This document shows positions 53,011-61,860 of a stretch of 64,000 nt of DNA, in pieces (within the stretch, counting starts at the first letter, position 1; every line of letters starts with the position of its first letter). Source of the stretch: Chitinilyticum piscinae (GTDB lineage: Bacteria; Pseudomonadota; Gammaproteobacteria; Burkholderiales; Chitinibacteraceae); the NCBI RefSeq assembly GCF_015223195.1, contig NZ_JADFUA010000001.1, forward strand, positions 434,001 to 498,000, written 5' to 3'. Under the pieces are notes generated by a model. That model was not told the DNA's origin and searched no databases. It saw only the letters and a list, made by a program, of their open reading frames with translations. The translations under genes were made by a program, and so were the position numbers.

Positions 53011-54285
53011 TTACTGCCACACCACCAGTGCGTAGTTTTTCTTGCCGCGCTTGAGCAGGGTGTAACGGCCGAACAGGCGCTCGGTGTCTGCAAACACGTG
53101 CTCCAGGCTGTCGACCTTGGCACCGTTCACCGTGACCGCACCGCTCTGGATGAAGGTGCGCGCCTCGCTCTTGGATTTGGCCAGCCCGGCGGCGGCCAGC
53201 GCGTCGATCAGGCCGGCGACGTCGCGACCAAGCTGCACGCTCGGCATGCCGTCCTGTGCCAGCTGTTCGAAGTCGTTCTCAGTGAGGGCGGCCAGCGATT
53301 CGCTGAACAGGTGCTTGGAAATGCGCTGTGCCGCTTCCACTGCCGCTTCGCCATGCACGGTGCGGGTGACATTCTCAGCCAAAATGCGCTGTGCTTCCGG
53401 CTTGGTGCCGCTGGCCTTGTCGGCCGCTTCAATCGCGTCGATTTCCGCAGCGGACAGGAAGGAGAAGTACTTCAGGAACTTGTACACGTCGGCATCCGCC
53501 GTGTTCAGCCAGAACTGGTAGAAGGCGTAGGGCGAAGTCTTTTTCGCGTCGAGCCAGATGGTGCCGGTTTCAGTCTTGCCGAACTTGGTGCCGTCGGATT
53601 TGGTGACCAGCGGCAGGGTCAGACCGAACACGTGGGTCTGGTTCAGGCGGCGGGTGAGGTCGGTGCCGGCGGTGATGTTGCCCCACTGGTCGGAGCCACC
53701 AATTTGCAATTTACACTCGTGGCGGCGGTTCAGTTCAGTGAAGTCGTAACCCTGCAGCAGGCTGTAGGAGAATTCGGTGTAGCTGATGCCCTGGTCTTCG
53801 CGGGCGATGCGCTGCTGCACCGCCTCTTTCTTGATCATGGCATTGACCGAGAAATACTTGCCGATGTCGCGCAGGAATTCCAGCGCGCCCATGCCGCCGA
53901 ACCAGTCGTAGTTGTTGGCCATGATGGCGGCATTGCTGCCTTCAAAGCTCAGGAAGGGCGATACCTGGTCGCGGATCTTGCCCACCCAGCCTTCGATCAC
54001 GTCAGGCGTGTTCAGCTTGCGCTCGGTCGCCTTGAAGCTCGGGTCGCCGATCATGCCGGTGGCGCCACCCACCAGCGCAATCGGCTTGTGGCCGGCCAAC
54101 TGGAAGCGCTTGAGCACCAGAATCGGTACCAGCGAACCGATGTGCAGACTGTCGGCAGTCGGATCGAAGCCGCAATACAGCGTCACACTTTCCTTGGCCA
54201 GCAGTTCGTCAAGCGCGGCAAGGTCGGTCGCCTGGGCGATCAGGCCGCGATCGCTCAGGTCCTGGATCAGAGTGGACTGGTGCAT
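53011..54285 (-). CDS. tyrS: Tyrosyl-tRNA synthetase (TyrS type)
   Basis: Charges tRNA-Tyr. 424 residues, the E. coli TyrS length. The catalytic domain has [17 protein letters not shown] (HIGH equivalent HIGS), [24 protein letters not shown], and KFGKTE (KMSKS equivalent). The C-terminal S4-like domain has [19 protein letters not shown]. Start MHQSTLIQ at family position. It is divergent from the sensor-kinase gene. Confidence 0.97.
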   Translation of the reverse strand: MHQSTLIQDLSDRGLIAQATDLAALDELLAKESVTLYCGFDPTADSLHIGSLVPILVLKRFQLAGHKPIALVGGATGMIGDPSFKATERKLNTPDVIEGWVGKIRDQVSPFLSFEGSNAAIMANNYDWFGGMGALEFLRDIGKYFSVNAMIKKEAVQQRIAREDQGISYTEFSYSLLQGYDFTELNRRHECKLQIGGSDQWGNITAGTDLTRRLNQTHVFGLTLPLVTKSDGTKFGKTETGTIWLDAKKTSPYAFYQFWLNTADADVYKFLKYFSFLSAAEIDAIEAADKASGTKPEAQRILAENVTRTVHGEAAVEAAQRISKHLFSESLAALTENDFEQLAQDGMPSVQLGRDVAGLIDALAAAGLAKSKSEARTFIQSGAVTVNGAKVDSLEHVFADTERLFGRYTLLKRGKKNYALVVWQ

Positions 54286-54443
54286 CGTGCGTCTCCGGAA
54301 ATCATCAGCAAACTAAAACCGCCAATTCTACCGCAAAGCCCCGGTGCGGGCGGTGTGCATTTTGTCAGGAAAGTGCTGCGCAGTATTTTCTTCCGGAGAA
54401 AAACCGGCTTACAGTGAGGGGAACGTCAACGCACCCCGTCGTC

Positions 54444-56624
54444 ATGGATCACCGCACCCGTACCCGGGCGCTCAAGCGCCCGTATCTGCTGCTGCTGCTC
54501 GCCCTGCTGGCCGTGCTGATCACGGCCGTGGTGCTGCTCAACCTGCAACTGCGCAGCCAGACGCGCCACGACCAGCTGGCCAATCTACAGATTGCCGCCG
54601 CACAGCTGGAGCTGGTACTGGAACAGAAGGTCGAACATGCGGCACACCATGTTTCGGCGATGCAGCAGAACATGCAGCGCATTCTGGCCGAGCCGCGGCT
54701 GGCCGATACCGGGCTGCTGCAACGGCTGCCTCAGCCCATGGCGCCGGATACCCCCTTCGACCAGCTCGCCACTCCGCTGGCACAAAAGCTGGGCACGCTG
54801 TTCGTGCATAGCGGCTTCTGGCCGCTGAACCGGCCCGAGCTTGCGGCCCGCCTAGGTGATACCGACCAGCAGCGGCTGGCCGCGACACTGACACTGGGTG
54901 AACAGGCTGCCAGCGCCCACGCCGCCTTCCCGGAACTGCAATGGAGCTATTACTACGATGCGGCCGGCCGTTATTCCCTGCTGTATCCCGGCCTCTCGCG
55001 CAAGGAAATCCTGGAAGCCACCGGTACCAACGATATCGATCATGCACTGGCCGTGGTGTATGACGCCGGCGGCACGCTGCCGGTACAGCTGACCGGTCCG
55101 CAGCGCAATCCGCAGCGCCAGCTGCGCTGGACCACGCCTTACATGGACAGCGGCGGCAAGGGGATGATGGTGTCGCTGCTCGCACCGGTTTACCACGGCG
55201 CCGATTATGCCGGCGCAGTTGGCGCCGACCTGACGCTGACCATGCTGGATCAGGCACTGCAGGAAAACCGCCATCCGCTGCTGCAGGCACTGATTGTCGA
55301 CGACAGCGGGCAAGTGCTGGCCGATTCGCAGGGCAGCCTCAAGGGGCAGACCAAGGCCGTGCTCGCCCGCCAGCGCATCGTGGATTGGCCGAAGCTGCGC
55401 CAGCAACAGACCGGTGGCACCTTCCGCGAGCTGGGTGAGCGCTACTGGCTGGTGCTGCCAATCAAGGGCACACCCTGGCTGCTGTACGGCCAGGTCAGCA
55501 CGGGCGAACTCGATCAGCAGGCGGCCCGCCTGCTGGGCAACTATCTGCTGTTTTCACTGATGGCCGTCGCACTGCTGATGCTGCTGATGGGGCTGCTGCA
55601 CCGCTTCTACACGCGCCCGGCGCTGCGTCTGGCCGATTACGTCTTTGATTGCGATGCGGATCCGCGACGTGCGGCCCCCGAAGTACCGGCGATGTGGCTG
55701 CCGTGGTTCGAGCGCATTGCAGCCACCGCGCGTGAACGGGCCGATTACCTTGCGGAATTGCAGGCACACGCCGAACAGCTGGAAGAAAAAGTCGGGGAAC
55801 GCACCCGCTCGCTGCAGCAGGTCAACGCGGAACTGGCCGCTGCGCTGCGCGAGCTGGGCGCCACCCAGGAACGCATGGTGGAAGGCCGCAAGATGGCCGC
55901 ACTGGGGCGGCTGACCTCGGGAATGGCCCACGAGCTCAATACCCCGCTGGGCGTCGCGCTCACCGCCATCAGTAGCCTGCTGGAAGACCAGCGCAAGCTC
56001 GGTCAGGCACTGGCCGGCAACCAGATCGGCCGCAGCGAAGTCCTGCGCCAACTGGAACAGAGTGCGGAAACCAATACCCTCATCCTGCGCAATATCCAGC
56101 GTGCGATCAGTCTGATCCAGAACCTGCGCACCATCGGCCAGGCCGAGGAAAACGAGCTGCCGCAGACCATCGAGCTGGCCGGGCTACTGCAAGAGCTGGC
56201 TGCCCTGTTCGGCTCGCGCTTTGCCAGTGCCGGCCACCGGCTGGTGATCGATTGTCCCGCTGGGCTGTCGCTGGTCAGTTATCGCAATGTGCTGTGGCAA
56301 GTACTGGAAAAGCTGCTGGATAACGCCTTGCTGCACGGACTTGCCGAACGCAGCAATGGCGAAGTCTGCATCCGCGCCAGCCGGCAGGCAGAGGGCTCGA
56401 TACTGCTAGAGCTGGCCGATAACGGCTGCGGCCTCGGCCAGGCCGAGCTGCAGCGGCTGTTCGACCCCTTCTATACCTCGCATTTCGGCCAGCATCATGG
56501 GCTGGGCACCTTTACCGTCTACAGCTTCGTGACCGGCCTGCTCCAGGGGCAGATCAGTGCCAGCAGCGAACAGCAGCACGGGCTATCCTACCGGATCGAG
56601 CTGCCTGCCGGCCTGCTGCTCTGA
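54444..56624 (+). CDS. Membrane sensor histidine kinase with large periplasmic domain
   Basis: A 726-residue kinase. TM1 at about 14-35, a periplasmic Cache-like sensor of about 330 residues, TM2 at about 368-392, a coiled coil (YLAELQAHAEQLEEKVGER), a HisKA-like region with His496 in GMAHELNTPLGVAL, and HATPase with DNALLHGL, ELADNGCGL and HGLGTFTVYSF. There is no receiver domain and no response regulator next to it, so the partner lies elsewhere. The start at MDHRTRT is chosen; a GTG ten codons upstream is possible. Confidence 0.9.
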   Translation: MDHRTRTRALKRPYLLLLLALLAVLITAVVLLNLQLRSQTRHDQLANLQIAAAQLELVLEQKVEHAAHHVSAMQQNMQRILAEPRLADTGLLQRLPQPMAPDTPFDQLATPLAQKLGTLFVHSGFWPLNRPELAARLGDTDQQRLAATLTLGEQAASAHAAFPELQWSYYYDAAGRYSLLYPGLSRKEILEATGTNDIDHALAVVYDAGGTLPVQLTGPQRNPQRQLRWTTPYMDSGGKGMMVSLLAPVYHGADYAGAVGADLTLTMLDQALQENRHPLLQALIVDDSGQVLADSQGSLKGQTKAVLARQRIVDWPKLRQQQTGGTFRELGERYWLVLPIKGTPWLLYGQVSTGELDQQAARLLGNYLLFSLMAVALLMLLMGLLHRFYTRPALRLADYVFDCDADPRRAAPEVPAMWLPWFERIAATARERADYLAELQAHAEQLEEKVGERTRSLQQVNAELAAALRELGATQERMVEGRKMAALGRLTSGMAHELNTPLGVALTAISSLLEDQRKLGQALAGNQIGRSEVLRQLEQSAETNTLILRNIQRAISLIQNLRTIGQAEENELPQTIELAGLLQELAALFGSRFASAGHRLVIDCPAGLSLVSYRNVLWQVLEKLLDNALLHGLAERSNGEVCIRASRQAEGSILLELADNGCGLGQAELQRLFDPFYTSHFGQHHGLGTFTVYSFVTGLLQGQISASSEQQHGLSYRIELPAGLLL

Positions 56625-56684
56625 TATACCCAACACCCCATATCAATACAACAACTGATTCAAGAAAGGTATAGCCGCATACCC
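56625..56684. repeat. Dispersed GGGTAT/ATACCC intergenic repeat, rearranged
   Basis: Begins TATACCC next to the kinase stop and ends GGTATAGCCGCATACCC. It contains two ATACCC ends in the same direction, so it may be two fused partial copies. Confidence 0.5.
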
Positions 56685-56709
56685 ACAGTCAAACCAGCAA
56701 GGGGCCACA

Positions 56710-57579
56710 GTGAAACGCATTCTCGGCAAACATCGCCCGCCACCCAGACACTGGGTTGGTGACGGCTTCCCGGTTTATGCCCATTTCAATTACGGCAACC
56801 ACGGGCGCCTGCTCTCGCCGTTTCTGATGCTGGATTACGCGGCGCCCCATGATTTCGCTCCCGCGACCACGCCCCGTGGCGTCGGCATTCATCCGCACCG
56901 TGGTTTCGAAACCGTCACCATCGCCTACCAGGGCGAGATTGCCCACCGCGACTCAACCGGACAAGGCGGCATCATCGGTCCGGGTGATGTGCAGTGGATG
57001 ACCGCCGCAGCCGGCATCCTGCACGAGGAATTCCACTCGCCGGCCTTCACCGCCAGCGGTGGCACGCTGGAAATGGTGCAGTTGTGGGTCAATCTGCCGG
57101 CAAAAGACAAGCTGCGTCCACCGGGCTATCAGGCCATCAGCGCCACCCGGATTCCCGAAGCCACCCTGCCCGATGCGGCGGGTATCGCCCGGCTGATTGC
57201 CGGCGAGCTGGCCGGGATGCACGGGCCGGCTCGCACGCACAGTCCGATGCAGGTCTGGGATCTGCGGCTGAAGGCCGGTAGCCGCTGCACCCTGCCGGCG
57301 CAGGAAGGCTGGAGCGTGGGCCTGCTGGTATTGCGCGGTGCCGTCAGCGTACATGGCTGCAGTGCGGCGGCGAACGAGCTGGTGATTCTGGATCAGCAGG
57401 GTGATCAGGTCTCCCTGGAAGCCGCTGACGACAGCACCCTGCTCTGGCTGAGCGGTGCGGCACTGCAGGAGCCGGTTGCCGGCTACGGACCCTTCGTGAT
57501 GAATACCCGCGCCGAAATCGAGCAGGCCATCGACGATTTCAACAGCGGGCGCTTCGGCACCCTGCCGGCAAGCAGCTGA
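56710..57579 (+). CDS. Pirin-family bicupin protein
   Basis: A 289-residue pirin. The N-terminal cupin has the iron-binding pattern HPHRGFETVT (two His), then HRDSTGQGG, GDVQWMTAAAGILHEE with further His/Glu ligands, and the C-terminal cupin is degenerate. Bacterial pirins act as quercetinases or regulators of metabolic enzymes. The start is a GTG in the position where family members begin (VKRILGKHRPP...). Confidence 0.92.
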   Translation: MKRILGKHRPPPRHWVGDGFPVYAHFNYGNHGRLLSPFLMLDYAAPHDFAPATTPRGVGIHPHRGFETVTIAYQGEIAHRDSTGQGGIIGPGDVQWMTAAAGILHEEFHSPAFTASGGTLEMVQLWVNLPAKDKLRPPGYQAISATRIPEATLPDAAGIARLIAGELAGMHGPARTHSPMQVWDLRLKAGSRCTLPAQEGWSVGLLVLRGAVSVHGCSAAANELVILDQQGDQVSLEAADDSTLLWLSGAALQEPVAGYGPFVMNTRAEIEQAIDDFNSGRFGTLPASS

Positions 57580-57621
57580 GCCTCGAGGCACGCCGTCACA
57601 CGCTGCCGGCACACCGCCCGC

Positions 57622-59115
57622 TCAGTCGAGCTGGCGTCGGTAGCGCACCGCTTCGGCGATCTGGCTGCGGCCAATGCCATCCGCACCATCCAGGTCAGCG
57701 ATGCTGCGCGCCACGCGCAGAATGCGGTGGTAAGCACGCGCCGACAGGTGCAGATGCTGCACGGCCTGCTGCAACAAGGCCCGTCCCGCCTCATCCGGCA
57801 CGCAGTGCTCATCCAGTTGTGCGCTGCCCAGCTCACTGTTGCGGCATTGCTGGCGCAGCAGCTGACGCTGGTGGGCCAGCGCGACCCGCCCGGCGACCTG
57901 TTCGCTGCTTTCCCCATCCGCTGCAGCCGCCAGCGTGGATTCCGGCACGGCAGGCACCTCGATCACCATATCGATCCGATCCAGCAAGGGCCCGGAAATG
58001 CGACCGCGATAGCGCGCAATCTGCTCCGGCGTACAACGGCAGGCTTTCTGTGGGTGGCCCTGATAACCACAGGGACAGGGATTCATCGCGGCCACCAGCT
58101 GGAAACGGGCGGGAAATTCGGCCTGGCGCGCGGCGCGGGAAATCTGGATGCGGCCGCTTTCCAGCGGCTCGCGCAGCACCTCCAGTACCTTGCGGTCAAA
58201 TTCGGGCAGCTCGTCCAGAAACAGTACGCCATGGTGTGCCAGCGAAATTTCGCCCGGCAAGGGGACGCTGCCGCCCCCAACCAGCGCCGCGCTGCTGGCC
58301 GTGTGATGCGGGCTGCGAAAGGGGCGCCGGCCAAACAACTGCGGATTGACCCCGGCCGAACCCAGCGACTGGACGGCCGCACTTTCCAGAGCCTGAGCCG
58401 TATCCAGCGGGGGCAACAAACCCGGCAGACGCTGGGCGAGCATGGATTTACCTGTTCCCGGCGGCCCGATCAGCAGCAACGAATGACCACCGGCAGCGGC
58501 AATCTCCAGTGCGCGCTTGGCACTCTGCTGACCCTTCACGTCCCTTAGATCGGGGTAAGCGGGTATAGTCGTGGATGGACTGCTGTGCAAAGGTTCAAGC
58601 ATGGATACCCCCGAAAGGTGTCGGCTGATATCCAGCAGGTGCCCGGCTGACAGGACGGTGGCACCCGGCACCATGGCGGCTTCGGCCGCACTGGGCGCGG
58701 AAATGCACAGGCTGCGCCGTGCATCGGTCGCGGCCAGCGCCAGCGCCAGTGCCCCATGCACCGGACGCAACTCGCCGGTCAGCGCCAGTTCGCCGGCAAA
58801 CTCGTACTGATCCAGTCCGGTAGCCGGCAACTGGGCACTGGCGGCCAGAATGCCAATGGCGATGGGGAGATCGAAATGACCAGCCGCCTTGGGCAAATCG
58901 GCCGGGGCAAGATTGATGGTAATGCGCCGGGCCGGAAATTCGAAACCGGCAACGGTCAGCGCCGCCCGGACCCGGTCGCGCGCCTCGCGGACTTCGGCCT
59001 CGGGCAAGCCGACAATGGTGCAGGCCGGCAGGCCATTGGCCAGATGCACCTCGACCGTCACAGGCCGGGCCTGCCAGCCATCCAGCCCACGGGCATGAAC
59101 CACCGCTAGCGACAT
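57622..59115 (-). CDS. comM: YifB/ComM-family Mg-chelatase-like AAA+ ATPase
   Basis: A 497-residue AAA+ helicase of the ComM family, which in naturally competent bacteria promotes branch migration in transformation recombination. The N-terminal Lon-like region (EVHLANGLPACTIVGLPEAEV) is followed by Walker A GPPGTGKSMLAQ, LAHHGVLFLDELPEF (Walker B), the C4-type zinc loop CPCGYQGHPQKACRC and a C-terminal Mg_chelatase_C with RAYHRILRVARSIADL. Start MSLAVVHAR. Confidence 0.95.
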   Translation of the reverse strand: MSLAVVHARGLDGWQARPVTVEVHLANGLPACTIVGLPEAEVREARDRVRAALTVAGFEFPARRITINLAPADLPKAAGHFDLPIAIGILAASAQLPATGLDQYEFAGELALTGELRPVHGALALALAATDARRSLCISAPSAAEAAMVPGATVLSAGHLLDISRHLSGVSMLEPLHSSPSTTIPAYPDLRDVKGQQSAKRALEIAAAGGHSLLLIGPPGTGKSMLAQRLPGLLPPLDTAQALESAAVQSLGSAGVNPQLFGRRPFRSPHHTASSAALVGGGSVPLPGEISLAHHGVLFLDELPEFDRKVLEVLREPLESGRIQISRAARQAEFPARFQLVAAMNPCPCGYQGHPQKACRCTPEQIARYRGRISGPLLDRIDMVIEVPAVPESTLAAAADGESSEQVAGRVALAHQRQLLRQQCRNSELGSAQLDEHCVPDEAGRALLQQAVQHLHLSARAYHRILRVARSIADLDGADGIGRSQIAEAVRYRRQLD

Positions 59116-59180
59116 CGGCCGCTCCTGTAGCTGCTATTGTTGTTCTAACAATGTAAGTCATGCGATGACAAAGGGTAAGC

Positions 59181-60218
59181 ATGAATGATCCGATCCCGGC
59201 ACAACTGCCGGACTTCCGCAATCTGGGAGTCACCCTCAGGGCGCTGGTCCTGATCCATCTTGCCGCGATACTGAGCGTCATTGCCAGCATCCAGAGCTGG
59301 GCAGAATGGCCCGGCCAGCTGGGCAATGCCGTGTTCTGGATCGAGCCGGTACTGCTGCCTGCCATGGGATTGCTGGCCTTGCTGAGCCCGACGCTACAGC
59401 GGCTGAGCTACCGTCTTGGGGTACTGCTGGTCTTCCTGCTGGTCAGCGTCGTCATGACCGTCGTCTACCGCATCATGCGCAACACCCTCGGGCTGGAACT
59501 GCTCAGCGGGATGTGGCTGCGCCAGGAACTGCTGGGCCTTGCCGCAACCGGTCTGCTGCTGGGCTACTACCGTCTGTGGATGCGGGCGCTCTCGCCCAGG
59601 CTGACCGAAGCGCGCCTGGCCGCGCTGCAGGCACGGATCCGGCCGCACTTTTTCTTCAACAGCCTCAATGCCGTGCTGTCGCTGATCCGCAGCGAGCCCA
59701 AGAAAGCCGAAATTCTGCTGATGAATCTGTCCGATCTGTTCCGCGTGGCCATGGGGAAACAGGATCGTTTGTCGACGCTGGAGCGCGAGGTCGAGCTCGC
59801 CAGCGGGTATCTGGACATCGAGAAAGTCCGGCTGGGTGAACGGCTGCAGGTGGAGTGGCATATCGACAAGATGCCGGCCAAGGCCACCATCCCGGCACTG
59901 ATCCTCCAGCCACTTCTGGAAAACGCCGTCTATCATGGAATCGAGTCCAGCATCGCACCCGGAACCATTCTGATCAATCTGTTCCGGGTCGGTGATGATG
60001 TGCACATCGATATCCGCAACCCGGTCAATGGCAGCGCACCGGTCCATCAGGGTAACGGCATGGCACTGGATAATGTGCGCGAGCGCCTGCTGCTGTATTT
60101 CGATGCCGAAGCCAGTCTCAGCACAAAACTGATAAACGGCTATTATCAAGTACATATCGTGTTGCCCTACCAGGAGTTGCCTGATGAGCAAACCGCTACG
60201 CATCTTTCTCGTCGATGA
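59181..60218 (+). CDS. LytS/AlgZ-type membrane histidine kinase
   Basis: A 345-residue kinase with four transmembrane helices in the first 140 residues, then a His_kinase domain with His156 in RIRPHFFFNSLNAV and HATPase-like LLENAVYHGIES and GNGMALDNVRERL. It overlaps the LytTR regulator by 35 bases. The pair is like AlgZ/AlgR (FimS/AlgR) of Pseudomonas and Neisseriales. Confidence 0.93.
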   Translation: MNDPIPAQLPDFRNLGVTLRALVLIHLAAILSVIASIQSWAEWPGQLGNAVFWIEPVLLPAMGLLALLSPTLQRLSYRLGVLLVFLLVSVVMTVVYRIMRNTLGLELLSGMWLRQELLGLAATGLLLGYYRLWMRALSPRLTEARLAALQARIRPHFFFNSLNAVLSLIRSEPKKAEILLMNLSDLFRVAMGKQDRLSTLEREVELASGYLDIEKVRLGERLQVEWHIDKMPAKATIPALILQPLLENAVYHGIESSIAPGTILINLFRVGDDVHIDIRNPVNGSAPVHQGNGMALDNVRERLLLYFDAEASLSTKLINGYYQVHIVLPYQELPDEQTATHLSRR

Positions 60219-60954
60219 CGAACTGCCGGCGCTGAACCGCCTGCAGGATTTGCTGGCCGATTGCCGGAATGAAGTCGAACACACCATCGCGGGCACCGCC
60301 ACCAATGGCATGACCGCGCTGGCGCAGCTGGCCGAGCATCCGGTCGATCTGGTCATTCTCGACATCCAGATGCCGCAGATGAGCGGTATCGAGGTCGCGC
60401 GCAAGCTGCTCGAGCTGCCACATCATCCCGCCGTGGTCTTTGCCACGGCGTTTGAGGATTACGGTGTCGCCGCCTTTGATGTCCGTGCCGTCGATTACCT
60501 GCTGAAACCCATCCGCCACGAGCGGCTGCTGACCGCACTGCACCGGGTTCTTGACCTGCAGCAACCCAGAGCGGAAGGAATCAGGCAGGATGATGATCCG
60601 CATGGACGCAGCCACTTCACGGTCAGCGAACGCGGCCGCGTGCACCTCGTCCCGGTCGCCGATGCTTGCTATCTGAAGGCCGAACAGAAATACATCACGC
60701 TACGCACCCGCGAGCGCGAGTTCCTGCTCGAAGATTCGCTGACACGACTGGAAGACGAATTTGGCCCACGCTTCCTGCGAATTCACCGCAACTGCCTGGT
60801 CGCACGTGATGCGGTCGCCGGTTTCGAGCGCGTGCCCAATGGCAGCGAATCCCACTGGGTTGTGCTGCTCAAAGGCCTGCCCGAACGGCTGGCCGTAAGC
60901 CGCCGGCAGCAGCATGTCATCAAGGAATTCCGCGAACACCATCACGATGGATAA
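60184..60954 (+). CDS. LytTR-family response regulator (AlgR-like)
   Basis: A 256-residue regulator: receiver domain with the acidic pair DD at 11-12, Asp60 in VILDIQMP and Lys in LLKPIRHE, then a LytTR DNA-binding domain (VADACYLKAEQKYITLRT, LLEDSLTRLEDEFGPRFLRIHRNCLV). AlgR-type proteins bind a short consensus upstream of target genes. Start overlaps the kinase gene; the stop overlaps the DUF2721 gene by 8 bases. Confidence 0.95.
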   Translation: MSKPLRIFLVDDELPALNRLQDLLADCRNEVEHTIAGTATNGMTALAQLAEHPVDLVILDIQMPQMSGIEVARKLLELPHHPAVVFATAFEDYGVAAFDVRAVDYLLKPIRHERLLTALHRVLDLQQPRAEGIRQDDDPHGRSHFTVSERGRVHLVPVADACYLKAEQKYITLRTREREFLLEDSLTRLEDEFGPRFLRIHRNCLVARDAVAGFERVPNGSESHWVVLLKGLPERLAVSRRQQHVIKEFREHHHDG

Positions 60955-61354
60955 TTTTTCGATCACCACCCCCTCCCTGCTGTTTCCCGCCATTTCGCTG
61001 CTGATGCTGGCCTACACCAACCGCTTTCTGGCGCTGTCCAGCATCATCCGCCAGCTGTACGAAAACCACCGCAGCGCGCCGCACGACAAAATCCTCAAAC
61101 AACTGGTCAATCTGCGCCAGCGCGTATGGCTGATCCGCTACATGCAGGCCTTCGGGGTCGCCAGCCTGCTGCTGTGTCTGGTGTCGATGATTGTCACGGC
61201 AATGGGGCATCTTTCGACTGCAGAGGGGCTCTTTGTGGCGAGCCTGCTGCTGATGATCCTCTCGCTCATCCTGTGTCTGATCGAGGTCATGCTCTCTGAC
61301 AAGGCATTGAATGTGCTGCTGTCGGATATCGAACTGGATCACACCGAATCCTGA
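60947..61354 (+). CDS. DUF2721-family membrane protein
   Basis: A 135-residue inner-membrane protein with three hydrophobic helices (LLFPAISLLMLAYTNRFLAL, AFGVASLLLCLVSMIVTAMG, LFVASLLLMILSLILCLIEV) and the central R/L-rich loop QLVNLRQRVWLIRYMQ typical of DUF2721. Function unknown. It overlaps the end of the regulator gene, so it belongs to the AlgZ/AlgR-like operon. Start MDNFSIT. Confidence 0.88.
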   Translation: MDNFSITTPSLLFPAISLLMLAYTNRFLALSSIIRQLYENHRSAPHDKILKQLVNLRQRVWLIRYMQAFGVASLLLCLVSMIVTAMGHLSTAEGLFVASLLLMILSLILCLIEVMLSDKALNVLLSDIELDHTES

Positions 61355-61376
61355 TTTCGGTGGACCAAACCTCGCC

Positions 61377-61438
61377 TGTATACGTATCTATGTATATGCC
61401 ATCAAGCCTTACTTGAAATAGCCAATACGCACATACCC
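61377..61438. repeat. Dispersed GGGTAT/ATACCC intergenic repeat
   Basis: TGTATACGTATC at left, inner AAGCCTTACTTG and AATAGCC, and right end GCACATACCC. It lies between the convergent DUF2721 and poly-Asn genes; its last base falls in the TAG stop codon of the poly-Asn gene. Confidence 0.65.
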
Positions 61439-61860
61439 TAGCCATTGTTATTGTTATTATTGTTGTTGTTATTGTTATTATTGTTGTTACTGTTCTTCTC
61501 TTTCTCGCGCGCTACCGCTGCGGCGCTACTGATTCCCAGCCCCGCCGCCCCCAGCATCACCAGCTGGCCATTGTTGGCGAACGCAGCACTATCGAGCCGC
61601 GAAATCTGCCTGCCGTCAGTCCAGATCACCAACGTCTTGGTGGCTTCAGATACCAGATAATATTTTTTCTGTACGCCAGCGTGATAACAGCTCAGCTGTT
61701 TCGCGTGATACACCACGTAGTCTTTTTTCGGCTGGCCCTGCTGCAGATAATCGACCAGCCGCGCTTCGATCGCGGTGCGCGCCGGCCCGTCAGGCAGACC
61801 GCAAGCATTGAGGAATTGCTCCAGCGTAAAGGCGGTTTTTTCAAGCGTCGCGGTCGCCAT
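61438..61860 (-). CDS. Candidate radical-SAM substrate protein with C-terminal poly-asparagine tail
   Basis: A 140-residue protein with no family I recognise. Residues about 1-95 look globular (FTLEQFLNACGLPDG, KKDYVVYHAKQLSCYH, KKYYLVSEATKTLVIWTDG; two Cys), then a hydrophobic Gly/Ala segment (QLVMLGAAGLGISSAAAVA, about 98-116), a charged REKEK linker, NS, 15 consecutive Asn, and a final Gly. The Asn codons mix 7 AAT and 8 AAC. The start has a consensus GGAGG six bases upstream, inside the end of the radical SAM gene, with which it overlaps by 20 bases. Inference: the tail is the modified part of a ribosomal peptide. It could instead be an accessory protein with a repetitive tail. Confidence 0.8.
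   Translation of the reverse strand: MATATLEKTAFTLEQFLNACGLPDGPARTAIEARLVDYLQQGQPKKDYVVYHAKQLSCYHAGVQKKYYLVSEATKTLVIWTDGRQISRLDSAAFANNGQLVMLGAAGLGISSAAAVAREKEKNSNNNNNNNNNNNNNNNG

Noticed and set aside
61445-61660. Plus-strand frame with a poly-leucine start opposite the poly-Asn gene
   Set aside because: It is the complement of the Asn tract. The minus strand has a consensus ribosome binding site, a good overlap with the enzyme gene and a globular N-terminal part.
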